Of a stretch of DNA of 18,425 nucleotides, positions 7,051 to 14,728 are shown in pieces (within the stretch, counting starts at the first letter, position 1; each line of letters starts with the position of its first letter). The translations under genes were made by a program, and so were the position numbers. Where the stretch lies: assembly GCA_019136395.1 (NCBI GenBank), contig JAGVUH010000322.1:1-18425 (forward strand), in the 5' to 3' direction. Source of the DNA: Gammaproteobacteria bacterium (GTDB lineage: Bacteria > Pseudomonadota > Gammaproteobacteria > Chromatiales > Chromatiaceae). Under the pieces are notes generated by a model. It did not search any database, was not told the origin of the DNA, and worked only from the letters and a program-made list of their open reading frames with translations.

Positions 7051-7746
7051 ATGCTCGTCATCCCGCCCACCGACGCTCGGGCCGTACCGGACAGCCTTGG
7101 CCGAAGTAACCAGCAGGTCCGGGAGCCCCCAAGCCATCGCATCCTCGGGATCGATTCCGGCTCCCGGACCTCCGCCCAGGCCATACTGGCCGGCCTTGAC
7201 CATGGTAACGCGCGGGGCGGGCAGGCCCTGCGCCATCGCATCCTCGGAGTTGATCCCGGCTCCCGCACCACCGGCTATGGCGTCATCGACACCGACGGCA
7301 ACCGCAGCCGGCGCGTCGCCAGCGGCTGCATCCGCGTCGGCGAACACCCCTGGCCGGAGCGGCTGCGCTTCATCTTCGACGCCGTGGCCCAGGTGGTGGC
7401 GGACCATGCCCCCCACGAGATGGCGGTGGAGCAACTGATCTTTGCCCGGGACCCCACCGCCGCCCTCAAACTGGGTCAGGCCCGCGGCGCCGTCCTCTGC
7501 GCCGGGCTCAAGGCCGGGGTCCAGGTCCACGAATACAGCCCCAAGTCGGTCAAGCTGGCGGTGGTCGGCAGCGGCGGCGCGGAAAAGTTTCAGGTCCAGC
7601 ACATGGTGCGCATCCTGTTGTTACTCGACGCGGAACCGGCGGAGGACGAGGCCGACGCCCTGGCCCTGGCCCTGTGCCATGCCCACTCCATGGGCATCCC
7701 GGCGCGGCGGCGCGCCGCGGCCTCCTGGCGGGATTTCCGGCCATGA
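7051..7746 (+). CDS. ruvC: Holliday junction resolvase RuvC with anomalous N-terminal extension
   Basis: RuvC is the dimeric endonuclease that resolves Holliday junctions with RuvAB. The core is intact: RILGVDPGSRTTGYGVID carries the first catalytic Asp, MAVEQLIF the Glu, and DEADALALALCHAH the last acidic pair. The core from about 7231 gives 171 residues, the normal family length. The start is a problem: the only ATG, GTG or TTG in frame upstream of the core is at 7051, adding about 60 residues that include a second imperfect copy of HRILGIDSGSRT. A CTG at 7228 would give a normal-length protein. The sequence ATGGTAACGCGC at 7202-7213 looks like an original start (MVTR) but is out of frame with ATCCTCGGA at 7240. 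The stop overlaps the ruvA start (ATGA). Confidence 0.92.
   Translation: MLVIPPTDARAVPDSLGRSNQQVREPPSHRILGIDSGSRTSAQAILAGLDHGNARGGQALRHRILGVDPGSRTTGYGVIDTDGNRSRRVASGCIRVGEHPWPERLRFIFDAVAQVVADHAPHEMAVEQLIFARDPTAALKLGQARGAVLCAGLKAGVQVHEYSPKSVKLAVVGSGGAEKFQVQHMVRILLLLDAEPAEDEADALALALCHAHSMGIPARRRAAASWRDFRP
7081..7278. repeat. 99-bp tandem duplication covering the 5' end of ruvC
   Basis: Positions 7081-7179 and 7180-7278 align without gaps, with 72 of 99 identical bases by hand count. The identical block CATCGCATCCTCGG occurs at 7135 and 7234. The second unit contains the first codons of the RuvC core, and the first is a diverged copy. Confidence 0.85.
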
Positions 7747-8363
7747 TCGGACGGCTGCGCGGCGAGATCGTCCACAAGCAGCCGCCCTGGCTGCTGCTGG
7801 ACGTCAACGGGGTCGGCTACGAGCTGGAGGCCCCCATGTCCACCTTCTACGACCTGCCCGCCGTGGGCGAGCAGGTCACCCTGGTGACCCACCTGGCGGT
7901 GCGCGAGGACGCCCACACCCTCTACGGCTTCCTGCGCGAGGCGGACCGGGCCCTGTTCCGCGACCTGCTCAAGGTCACCGGCGTCGGGGCGCGCATGGCC
8001 CTGGCCATCCTCTCCGGCATGGACGCCCGCCGCTTCGCCCAGTGCGTGGAGCAGGAGGACCATGCCGCACTCATCCGCCTGCCCGGCATCGGCCGCAAGA
8101 CCGCGGAACGCCTGGTGATCGAGATGCGCGACCGGGTAGCCGGTCTGGCGGGCGGCCCGGCGCCTTCCGGGGGAGCAACGGCGGGATCTCCCCGCACGGC
8201 AACATCCGCGGCAGAGCCCCTGAACGACGCCATCGAGGCCCTGATCGCCCTCGGCTATCGGCCCCCGGATGCCAATCGCATGGCCCGCGCCGTCGCCGAG
8301 GGGGCCAAGACCTCGGAGGAGATCATCCGCGCCGCCCTGCGCGGGGCCGCGACAACCGCTTGA
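7743..8363 (+). CDS. ruvA: Holliday junction branch migration protein RuvA
   Basis: A 206-residue protein (E. coli 203) that binds the four-way junction as a tetramer and loads the RuvB motor. MIGRLRGEIVHK starts the OB-fold domain I, with DVNGVGYEL. Domain II has the two helix-hairpin-helix motifs LLKVTGVGARMALAIL and LIRLPGIGRKTAERLVIEM. A flexible linker (about 138-155, rich in Gly, Ala, Pro and Thr) leads to the RuvB-binding domain III (ALIALGYRPPDANRMARAV). The ATG at 7743 overlaps the ruvC stop as ATGA, indicating translational coupling. RuvB, the usual next gene, is absent from the 192 bp that follow and from the rest of the window. Confidence 0.96.
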   Translation: MIGRLRGEIVHKQPPWLLLDVNGVGYELEAPMSTFYDLPAVGEQVTLVTHLAVREDAHTLYGFLREADRALFRDLLKVTGVGARMALAILSGMDARRFAQCVEQEDHAALIRLPGIGRKTAERLVIEMRDRVAGLAGGPAPSGGATAGSPRTATSAAEPLNDAIEALIALGYRPPDANRMARAVAEGAKTSEEIIRAALRGAATTA

Positions 8364-8488
8364 CTGGCGCCGCCAGGGTTCCATCTGGACCAGCCTCGGG
8401 TGGATGAGCCACGGGAGCGGAATGAACCTCGTCAAAAGGGATCGCGGCTGCGCGCGATTGGGTTCCTTCCATCCTCAGCACGGTCGAA

Positions 8489-8518
8489 TTGACCCTGTCT
8501 GGGCCCTCCCCGGACAAT
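8489..8518 (+). promoter_or_regulatory. Possible promoter of the oxygenase gene
   Basis: TTGACC (8489-8494) and GACAAT (8513-8518) are separated by 18 bp, about 40 bp before the start codon. Each box has one mismatch to the sigma70 consensus. The 192-bp gap after ruvA makes a separate promoter reasonable. Confidence 0.4.
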
Positions 8519-8555
8519 AGCGCCCAGCAGCCAGTACCACCGACCAGGATTCGCC

Positions 8556-9164
8556 ATGACCCTCTTCGACCGCGAGATCGTCCCCCTGCCCAGCATCCGC
8601 GAGGTCAAGCCCGGCAGCTTCATCTTCGCCCGTCCCAACGCCCTGCCGCCGACCTTTTGCGACGAGGTGATCGTCCGCTTCGAGGCCCATCCGGAGCAGC
8701 AGCACGAAGGCCGCATCGGCCAGGTCCAGGCCAAGGACAGCAGCGTCAAGTCCACCATGGACCTGGTGGTGAGCAACAAGGAGGACTGGCAGGACGTGGA
8801 CCAGATGTTTTTCCGCTCCCTGGCCGCCGCCCTGCGCGAATTCCGCGAGACCTATCCCTACTTCAAGGGTCCGTTCAAGGACATGGGCTACCAGGTGCAG
8901 CGCTATCGGGCGGGGGATTATTACCATTGGCATATCGACGGGGGGAGCCATGAGTTCAGCCAGCGCCAGCTCGTGGCCCTCTGGTACCTCAACGACGTCC
9001 CCGGTCCCGGCGGCGAGACCCAGTTCCTCTACCAGAACGTCAGCGTCACCCCCCAGCGCGGGACCCTGGTCCTGTTCCCGCCCTTCTGGACCCACGAACA
9101 CCGTGCCGCCCGCATGGAGTCAGGGGTCAAGTACATCGCCACCACTTGGGTGGTGTTTGCCTGA
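8556..9164 (+). CDS. 2-oxoglutarate/Fe(II)-dependent oxygenase (prolyl 4-hydroxylase-like)
   Basis: A 202-residue cytoplasmic double-stranded beta-helix oxygenase. The iron triad is visible as His126 and Asp128 in YHWHIDGG and a distal His (His182, or His180) in FPPFWTHEHRAA. Lys192, ten residues after His182 in ESGVKYIATTW, is placed to bind 2-oxoglutarate, where many prolyl hydroxylases have Lys or Arg. The mid-domain segment YLNDVPGPGGETQFLY is typical of the P4Hc/PF13640 superfamily. The substrate is unknown; relatives hydroxylate proline, other amino acids or proteins. AGGA sits eight or nine bases before the ATG. It is separated from ruvA but sits two bases from a receiver-like gene, so the two probably form a small operon. 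Confidence 0.88.
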   Translation: MTLFDREIVPLPSIREVKPGSFIFARPNALPPTFCDEVIVRFEAHPEQQHEGRIGQVQAKDSSVKSTMDLVVSNKEDWQDVDQMFFRSLAAALREFRETYPYFKGPFKDMGYQVQRYRAGDYYHWHIDGGSHEFSQRQLVALWYLNDVPGPGGETQFLYQNVSVTPQRGTLVLFPPFWTHEHRAARMESGVKYIATTWVVFA

Positions 9165-9166
9165 TT

Positions 9167-9568
9167 TTGAATGAGCGCGCGCATCCCTCTGGCGGCCCCC
9201 GCCTGCTGGCCATCATCGAACTGGGCGGCTACCCCAACCTGCTACCCCTCTATCGCCGCCTGGGTTTCGACACCGAGGTGGTCAATTCCCAACGCAAGGC
9301 TCAGGCCGCCCTCAAGAAGCGCCTGCCGGATGTCATCGTCACCGAGTACAACTTTCAGTCCGATTTCCGTGACCGCACCAGTAATCTGGAGACCCTGATG
9401 GCCTATTTGCAGCGCCATCCCGGGGTCAAGGTCATCGCCTTTTATCAGCCGGAATTCCTGCCCAAGTTCGAGGCCATGACTGCTCGCTTCCCGCTCTTCG
9501 CAGCCATCCCCTTGCCGGTGACGGAAGCGGCGGTAGAGGAGGCCCTGCGGCGGGCCTTGGCGGGCTGA
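9167..9568 (+). CDS. Small receiver-like protein without obvious phosphoacceptor
   Basis: About 133 residues. The order of hydrophobic strands and helices looks like a response-regulator receiver fold: strand LLAIIE, helix, strand DTEVV, strand DVIVTEY, strand VKVIAFY, and a last strand followed by PLPVTEAAVEEALRRAL. The usual phosphoacceptor position at the end of the third strand reads VTEYNF rather than an Asp, and the acidic pair after strand 1 is missing, so it may be a pseudo-receiver. The TTG at 9167 starts two bases after the oxygenase stop; a TTG at 9146 that overlaps the oxygenase is the alternative, and neither has a clear Shine-Dalgarno, consistent with coupled translation. Fold assignment is by pattern only; the function is unknown. 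Confidence 0.72.
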   Translation: MNERAHPSGGPRLLAIIELGGYPNLLPLYRRLGFDTEVVNSQRKAQAALKKRLPDVIVTEYNFQSDFRDRTSNLETLMAYLQRHPGVKVIAFYQPEFLPKFEAMTARFPLFAAIPLPVTEAAVEEALRRALAG

Positions 9569-9750
9569 AGGTTGGGAGGTACCCATCAATCCAACCGTGT
9601 CCTTGGCTTCTCATCCCTCAATCATCACCATTCTGTAGGGGGTCACCGTCCAGACCACCAGAGGGAAGTCTTTTCATAGGCGATGTTTCAACGGGTGGTC
9701 AGATCAGGTACCTGGAAGTTATCCGGGCACCGTTTCCAAACTCCGGTTGA

Positions 9751-9948
9751 TCAGAAATGCTTGGGCAGGCCCGCTTGTTTGAGGACAGCGTTCGCCGTAT
9801 GGCGCGAGCGGATCTTGGCATCCAGAATGAATCGGCACTCGGTGATCGGGCTGTACCAGATGTCGTGATCACCCTTTCCGTGGCGCTCGAAGCGACAGCC
9901 TGCTCTGAGCAGGAGCCGCATTAGCTCCGGCGTATAGCCCTCACCCAT
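9751..9948 (-). CDS. hicA: HicA-family toxin
   Basis: A 65-residue double-stranded-RNA-binding-fold mRNA interferase. The family pattern is visible: ELMRLLLRAGCRFERHGKGDHDIWYSP, where His28 in GDHDIWY matches the catalytic histidine, and a C-terminal HTANAVLKQAGL. The ATG at 9946-9948 overlaps the hicB stop by one base (TGATG), so expression is coupled. An open frame continues upstream to 10023 but overlaps hicB and lacks family similarity, so the shorter start is used. The antitoxin comes first, an order also found in other hic loci. Convergent with the receiver-like gene, with 182 bp between the stops and no clear terminator there. Confidence 0.88.
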   Translation of the reverse strand: MGEGYTPELMRLLLRAGCRFERHGKGDHDIWYSPITECRFILDAKIRSRHTANAVLKQAGLPKHF

Positions 9949-10193
9949 CAGGCCGCCCGGCGGGTCGTGGTTTCGAATCGACGGATCAGGAGTTCGAAAG
10001 GCACCTCCTCCTGATCGGGCCACCCGTTCAGTTCAAGTAGTTCGGGGATCATGACCTTGAGCTTGGACATCAAGGCGTCGACGGTTTCGGCCTCGGTCGC
10101 CAAGCCCGGAACATCGTCACTATCGGCAACCCAGACCTTCATATCCGGGTCCCAGTCCACACGCACGAGCAAGACTCTCGTCATGGGATTCAC
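9948..10193 (-). CDS. hicB: HicB-like (DUF1902) antitoxin
   Basis: An 81-residue partner of the HicA toxin. The N-terminal half (RVLLVRVDWDPDMKVWVADS, DDVPGLATEAETVDALMSKL) is the DUF1902/HicB partial RNase-H fold that recognises the toxin. The start is taken as the GTG at 10191-10193 because GGAG (10199-10202, minus strand) is five bases upstream of it; the alternative ATG at 10184 would be 14 bases away. No separate ribbon-helix-helix or helix-turn-helix domain is visible, so DNA binding, if any, is unclear. It lies 121 bp downstream of slt on the same strand; no convincing promoter was identified in that gap. Confidence 0.85.
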   Translation of the reverse strand: MNPMTRVLLVRVDWDPDMKVWVADSDDVPGLATEAETVDALMSKLKVMIPELLELNGWPDQEEVPFELLIRRFETTTRRAA

Positions 10194-10314
10194 ATTTTCT
10201 CCGTTGCGTAATTAAGAAAATGGTCGCTTTCGCTTGTTTTGGACATTGTCGCATGCCAAAGACCAGCATAGCGAAGGTGCCAGGCAGCAGGTGCAGGTGC
10301 AGGATGGCATTTGG

Positions 10315-12462
10315 TCATCCCGCTGGCACTGGCGGCAAGAATTCGCTCAGACGCAAAGGCTCCAGCCCCAGGCGCCGCTGGTAGATGATGCGATAGGCCA
10401 GCACCCGCTCCACGTAGCCGCGGGTCTCGGCATAGGGGATGGTGGCGATCCAGAGGTCGGCCTCGATGCAGCGGTCGGTCGGCCGCCAGCGGGCGACCCG
10501 ATTGGGGCCGGCATTGTAGGCGGCGGTGGCCAGGGCGGCGTGGCCGAAGCGGTCGCGCATCCGGGCCAGGTAGCGACTGCCCAGGTCGATGTTCGCCGCC
10601 GGTGCCAGGAGGGTGCCGCGCCCCGGTGCGGGGTCACCGACCTCGGTGGCCAGGTCCTTGGCCGTGCCGGGCATGAGTTGCATCAGCCCCAGGGCGCCAG
10701 CCTCGGAGGCGATGGTGGGGTTGAAGACGCTCTCCTGGCGGATAACGGCGAAGATCCAGTCGGCGGGTAGCCCGGTCTGCCAGGCCTGATCCTCCACCAG
10801 ATCCCGATGGGCGAGGGGGAAACGCAGCTCCAGGTCGTCCCAATAGTCGGTCCGGGCGAGGGTCAGGATCGCCTGGTCGTGCCAGTCCAGGCCGGCGGCC
10901 AGCAGCGCGGCGGCCTGAAGATCAGGGGGATCCAGGTCACGGGTCAGGGTCCGCCACTCGCGGCGCATGTCCGCGTCCCGGCCCAGATGCCGCAGTTCCC
11001 GGATACGTTCCAGGGCCGGGCGGGCGGCAAGACGTTGGAGGCGCTCGGGCTCGACGGCGACCGGGCGTGAGTCGAGGTTGTAGGGCAGGCCAAGCCAATC
11101 CGCCGCCAGCAGACCCCAGAGGCTGCGCTGGCGGGCCGCGGCGGCGAAGGTCGCCCGGGCGGCTTCATCCTGGCCCAGGGCGACCTCGGCGCGGCCCTGC
11201 CAGTACAGCCAGCGGTCGCGCTTCTCCTCCCGCTCGGGCAGGCGCCGCACCCAGTCCGCCACCCGCGCCCAGTCCCGCTGGGCGATGCCCGCCCGCAGCC
11301 GGCGCTCCTGGGCATCCAGGTTGTCCGCGCGCTCACCCAGCCGATCCCAGACCGCCAGCCCGCGTGGGCCATCAAGGGGGGTCAGGACCTGGCCAACCGC
11401 GGCATGGGCGCGGTCCCAGGCCGTCGGGTCCTTTGACAGGATGGCGCCCTGGATGCCCAGGGCGGAGGCGGCCTGTTCGGGTTGTTTCGGCGCCAGGCAG
11501 GCGATGCCATCGGCGAGCATCGCCGCGGCGAGCGGGAAGGGTGCGCCGGTCGCGGCCAGGGGCTCCAGGACCCGCGCTGGGCGCTCGCGAATGGCCAGCC
11601 AACGGTCGAACCAGCTCCGCTCACCCTCCGGCAGCCAGTCCTTCAGAGAGCGGGCCAGGCCCACCTCGTCCACCGCCAGGGCCAGGCGGATGCGTTGCCA
11701 GATCAGCTCAGTGGACAGCTCGCCCCGGGCATACCAGGCCGCGAACAAGGGATCACAGGCGGCGGGCTGGGCGCGGGGCACCAGCCAGAGGTCTTCCAGC
11801 CCCAGGGCAGCAAAGGCCTGGGCCTGGGCTTGGGCTTGGGCTTGGGCTTGGGCTTGGGCTTGGGCTTGGGCTTGGGCTTGGGCCTGAGTCTGAGCCGGGT
11901 CCTGGGCTTTGGCCAAGCCCTGGTCCCCGGTCTCCAGGAGGGCGCGTCGATAGAGGCAGCGTCGTTCCGCTGAGCCCTCATCCTCCCGATAGACCCGGAC
12001 CAGCTCGGCCCAGCGCAGAGCCTGGGCCAGACGCTTGACGTAGGCGGCGCGCACCCGCTCCGCCAGGGGTGTGTCCGGAAATTCGCTCAGGAAGGCATCG
12101 ATGGCGGCATCAGGCGCGATCTTGAGATCACCTAGTTCGGCGAAGCGCAGGTAGGGGTAGAGGGGATAATCGCGCAGGCGATCCCGCAAGGCCGCAAAGG
12201 CCGCTGGGTCACCCTGCTTGAGGGACCGCTCGGCGCGCAGGAAGTCGGCCCGAGCGGTGGCATTCCCCTGTTCGCCATCCTTCCCCCGTGCGGCGCCATT
12301 AACTTGTCCAGGGCTATTTCCGCGCACGGCGCCATCTTCTCCCCACTCGGTGGCAGCCACACCTTCCGCGGCATTTCCCGCCCAGGCACCGATGGCCCAC
12401 CCCAGGCACAGGCAGATGATCAGCCGCGGGTGGCTATCCTTGAATCGCGTCAGCGTCATCAC
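10315..12462 (-). CDS. slt: Slt70-type soluble lytic murein transglycosylase
   Basis: A 715-residue periplasmic enzyme that cleaves the MurNAc-GlcNAc bond with 1,6-anhydro product formation. Signal peptide: basic start then LIICLCLGWAIGAWA (cleavage near residue 28). A long alpha-helical U/L domain region (about 70-560) precedes the catalytic SLT domain, with the catalytic Glu at about 577 in VIRQESVFNP, then GALGLMQLMPGTA and AAYNAGPNRVARW. E. coli Slt70 is 645 residues; the excess is partly a Gly/Ala-rich segment after the signal peptide and an (Ala-Gln)n stretch at about 190-214 encoded by a hexamer repeat. The start is GTG 12462 or ATG 12459, three to six bases after the fcl stop, so slt is the third gene of a gmd-fcl-slt unit. 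Confidence 0.93.
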   Translation of the reverse strand: MMTLTRFKDSHPRLIICLCLGWAIGAWAGNAAEGVAATEWGEDGAVRGNSPGQVNGAARGKDGEQGNATARADFLRAERSLKQGDPAAFAALRDRLRDYPLYPYLRFAELGDLKIAPDAAIDAFLSEFPDTPLAERVRAAYVKRLAQALRWAELVRVYREDEGSAERRCLYRRALLETGDQGLAKAQDPAQTQAQAQAQAQAQAQAQAQAQAQAQAFAALGLEDLWLVPRAQPAACDPLFAAWYARGELSTELIWQRIRLALAVDEVGLARSLKDWLPEGERSWFDRWLAIRERPARVLEPLAATGAPFPLAAAMLADGIACLAPKQPEQAASALGIQGAILSKDPTAWDRAHAAVGQVLTPLDGPRGLAVWDRLGERADNLDAQERRLRAGIAQRDWARVADWVRRLPEREEKRDRWLYWQGRAEVALGQDEAARATFAAAARQRSLWGLLAADWLGLPYNLDSRPVAVEPERLQRLAARPALERIRELRHLGRDADMRREWRTLTRDLDPPDLQAAALLAAGLDWHDQAILTLARTDYWDDLELRFPLAHRDLVEDQAWQTGLPADWIFAVIRQESVFNPTIASEAGALGLMQLMPGTAKDLATEVGDPAPGRGTLLAPAANIDLGSRYLARMRDRFGHAALATAAYNAGPNRVARWRPTDRCIEADLWIATIPYAETRGYVERVLAYRIIYQRRLGLEPLRLSEFLPPVPAG
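11817..11888 (-). repeat. Hexanucleotide tandem repeat within slt
   Basis: On the plus strand nine perfect CTTGGG units run from 11829 to 11882, flanked by two CCTGGG units on the left and a CCTGAG unit on the right: twelve hexamers in all. On the coding strand they encode alternating Ala and Gln. Copy-number changes would lengthen or shorten the linker without a frameshift. Confidence 0.95.
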
Positions 12463-12465
12463 CCC

Positions 12466-13428
12466 TCAGACCCCGTGCTCCCGATACCAGCCATAGGCAT
12501 CCCTCAGCCCCGCCTCCAGCCCAATCCTCGCCTCCCAGCCCAGGGCCTTGAGCCGCGATACATCCAGCAGCTTGCGCGGGGTGCCATCAGGCTTGCTGGG
12601 ATCGAACACCAGTTCCCCACCAAAACCCGTCACCCGGGCGATGGTCTCGGCCAGTTCGCGGATGGTGACATCCTGACCCGTACCGACGTTGATGTGCGAC
12701 AGCATGGGCCGGGTATGGGCCTGGTAAACCGCCGGGTCCAGTTCCATGACATGGACGCAGGCGGCGGCCATGTCGTCGACATGGAGGAACTCCCGCCGCG
12801 GGGTGCCCGTGCCCCAGATGGTCACCCGCTCGGCGCCGCACTGGACCGCCTCGTGGAAGCGGCGCAGCAGGCCGGGGATGACGTGAGAGTTCTCCGGGTG
12901 GAAGTTGTCGCCGGGACCGTAGAGGTTGGTGGGCATGACGCTGCGGTAGTCGCGACCGTGCTGGCGGTTGTAGCTCTCGCACAGCTTGATGCCGGCGATC
13001 TTGGCAATGGCATAGGGCTCGTTGGTCGGCTCCAGGAGGCCGGTGAGCAGGGCTTCCTCCGCCATGGGTTGGGCCGCGAGTTGGGGGTAGATGCAGGAGG
13101 AGCCCAGGAACAACAGCTTCTGCACGCCGTGTTGATGGGCGGCGTGGATGAGATTGGCCTCGATCATCAGGTTCTGATAGATGAAATCGGCCGGATAAGT
13201 GTTGTTGGCGTGGATGCCGCCGACCCGGGCGGCGGCCAGATAGACCTGGTCGATGCGCTGGACGGAAAAAAAGCGGTTGACCGCCCCTTGGTCGAGGAGG
13301 TCCAGCTCGGCGTGGCTGGCAGTGAGCAGGTTAGTATGGCCCAGGGCGGTCAGCCGGCGCACCAGGGCCGAGCCGACCATGCCGCGGTGGCCGGCGATAT
13401 AGATGACCTGATCCCGGTCGCGGACCAT
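12466..13428 (-). CDS. fcl: GDP-L-fucose synthase
   Basis: A 320-residue short-chain dehydrogenase/reductase that converts GDP-4-keto-6-deoxy-D-mannose to GDP-L-fucose by epimerisation and NADPH reduction (also called WcaG). The Rossmann motif [11 protein letters not shown] is at 12-22, the catalytic Ser is in LGSSCIYP (110-111), and the YxxxK pair is Tyr139 and Lys143 in [19 protein letters not shown] substrate residues appear as [12 protein letters not shown]. The length matches E. coli (321). The ATG at 13426-13428 follows the gmd stop by three bases, and slt follows by a few bases, so the three are one transcription unit. The product feeds capsule, O-antigen or exopolysaccharide assembly; no glycosyltransferase is in the window. 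Confidence 0.96.
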   Translation of the reverse strand: MVRDRDQVIYIAGHRGMVGSALVRRLTALGHTNLLTASHAELDLLDQGAVNRFFSVQRIDQVYLAAARVGGIHANNTYPADFIYQNLMIEANLIHAAHQHGVQKLLFLGSSCIYPQLAAQPMAEEALLTGLLEPTNEPYAIAKIAGIKLCESYNRQHGRDYRSVMPTNLYGPGDNFHPENSHVIPGLLRRFHEAVQCGAERVTIWGTGTPRREFLHVDDMAAACVHVMELDPAVYQAHTRPMLSHINVGTGQDVTIRELAETIARVTGFGGELVFDPSKPDGTPRKLLDVSRLKALGWEARIGLEAGLRDAYGWYREHGV

Positions 13429-13431
13429 AGC

Positions 13432-14553
13432 TCAGTCCTCCACCGAAATCGGCGTCTCATGGCCATGGGCCTTGAGAAAGGCGTGACGTTTGGCCACCTT
13501 GAGGTCCTCGGCCACCATCTCGGCGCACATCTCACGCACCGAGATCTCTGGCACCCAGCCCAGGCGCTCCTTGGCCTTGGTGGGATCGCCGAGGAGGGTC
13601 TCGACCTCGGCGGGGCGGAAGTAGCGGGGATCGACGCGGACGATGACATCACCCGGTCGCAGGGCGGGGGCGGCCTCGCCTTCGATCCGTTCGACGATGG
13701 CATGCTCCTCCAAGCCCTCGCTTTCAAACCTCAAGGTCAGCCCCAGTTCCGCCGCCGACCAGCGCACGAAGTCGCGCACCGCGTGCTGGACGCCGGTGGC
13801 GATGACGAAGTCCTCGGGCTGGTCCTGCTGGAGCATCAGCCACTGCATGCGCACATAGTCCTTGGCGTGGCCCCAGTCGCGCAGGGCGTTGAGGTTGCCG
13901 AGATACAGGCAGCGCTCCAGGCCCTGGGCGATGTTGGCCAGGCCGCGGGTGATCTTGCGGGTGACGAAGGTCTCGCCGCGGCGCGGGCTCTCGTGGTTGA
14001 AGAGGATGCCGTTACAGGCATAGAGCCCATAGGCCTCGCGGTAGTTGACGGTGATCCAGTAAGCGTAGAGCTTGGCCACGGCGTAGGGGCTGCGCGGGTA
14101 GAAGGGTGTGGTCTCGCGCTGGGGGACCTCCTGGACCAGGCCGTAGAGCTCGGAGGTGGAGGCCTGGTAGAAGCGGGTCTTGCGCTCCAGGCCCAGGAAG
14201 CGGATGGCCTCCAGCAGGCGCAGGGTGCCCATGGCGTCGACATCGGCGGTGTATTCCGGAGACTCGAAGCTGACGGCGACGTGACTCTGGGCGCCGAGGT
14301 TGTAGACCTCGTCCGGCTGGACCTCGCGCAGGATGCGGGTGAGGTTGGAGGAGTCGGTGAGGTCGCCGTAGTGGAGGCGGAAGGCGGGGTGGTCACAGTG
14401 GGGATCGACGTAGAGGTGATCCACCCGCTGGGTGTTGAAGGAAGAGGCGCGGCGCTTGATGCCGTGGACCTCGTAACCCTTGTCCAGCAGGAACTCGGCG
14501 AGATAGGAACCGTCCTGGCCGGTGATGCCGGTGATGAGGGCGCGCTTGGTCAT
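13432..14553 (-). CDS. gmd: GDP-mannose 4,6-dehydratase
   Basis: A 373-residue NADP-dependent dehydratase that makes GDP-4-keto-6-deoxy-D-mannose, the substrate of the next gene product. Evidence: the nucleotide-binding [11 protein letters not shown] (8-18), [11 protein letters not shown], the catalytic Thr133 and Glu135 in ASTSELYG, the Tyr157/Lys161 pair in [15 protein letters not shown], and [10 protein letters not shown]. The length equals that of E. coli Gmd (373). The ATG at 14551-14553 has AGGA close upstream and AAGGA about 13 bases upstream. It is the first gene of gmd-fcl-slt. The 175 bp before it separate it from the DUF29 gene and must hold its promoter if it has its own; I could not assign convincing boxes. 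Confidence 0.97.
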   Translation of the reverse strand: MTKRALITGITGQDGSYLAEFLLDKGYEVHGIKRRASSFNTQRVDHLYVDPHCDHPAFRLHYGDLTDSSNLTRILREVQPDEVYNLGAQSHVAVSFESPEYTADVDAMGTLRLLEAIRFLGLERKTRFYQASTSELYGLVQEVPQRETTPFYPRSPYAVAKLYAYWITVNYREAYGLYACNGILFNHESPRRGETFVTRKITRGLANIAQGLERCLYLGNLNALRDWGHAKDYVRMQWLMLQQDQPEDFVIATGVQHAVRDFVRWSAAELGLTLRFESEGLEEHAIVERIEGEAAPALRPGDVIVRVDPRYFRPAEVETLLGDPTKAKERLGWVPEISVREMCAEMVAEDLKVAKRHAFLKAHGHETPISVED

Positions 14554-14728
14554 GGTCCTGGAAATATCCTTTGTGGTTTGGGTTGGGTGATTAGGTGATG
14601 GCGCGAAAAAATTACCACTCAGAAAGCGCCCATTTTCTGGTTCCCGACTTGTCCCTGGTAAGACGCGCTCAATGCGGGCAACCTTTGATGGATGGCTTCC
14701 TGCTGGATCCAGAACGCCGGGCCAGCCC

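Noticed and set aside
7081..7278. CRISPR or transposon-end interpretation of the 99-bp repeats
   Set aside because: There are only two contiguous, diverged units with no spacers, no inverted ends and no transposase.
7003..7602. A 199-residue minus-strand frame covering the tandem repeat and ruvC
   Set aside because: Most of it is antisense to the RuvC catalytic core. The repeat part is intriguing and kept as a finding, but there is not enough support to call a gene.
9705..9714. 10-bp palindrome CAGGTACCTG between the receiver-like gene and hicA
   Set aside because: A single short palindrome between convergent genes with no T-tract and no partner site; such sites occur by chance.
11285..11973. 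Plus-strand frames rich in (Ala-Trp)n and (Gly-Leu)n repeats
   Set aside because: They are antisense translations of the hexanucleotide repeat in slt; the transglycosylase frame is the real one.
12304..14598. A 764-residue plus-strand open frame opposite gmd, fcl and slt
   Set aside because: It is antisense to three recognised enzymes and has no family features; the high GC content explains the long open frame.
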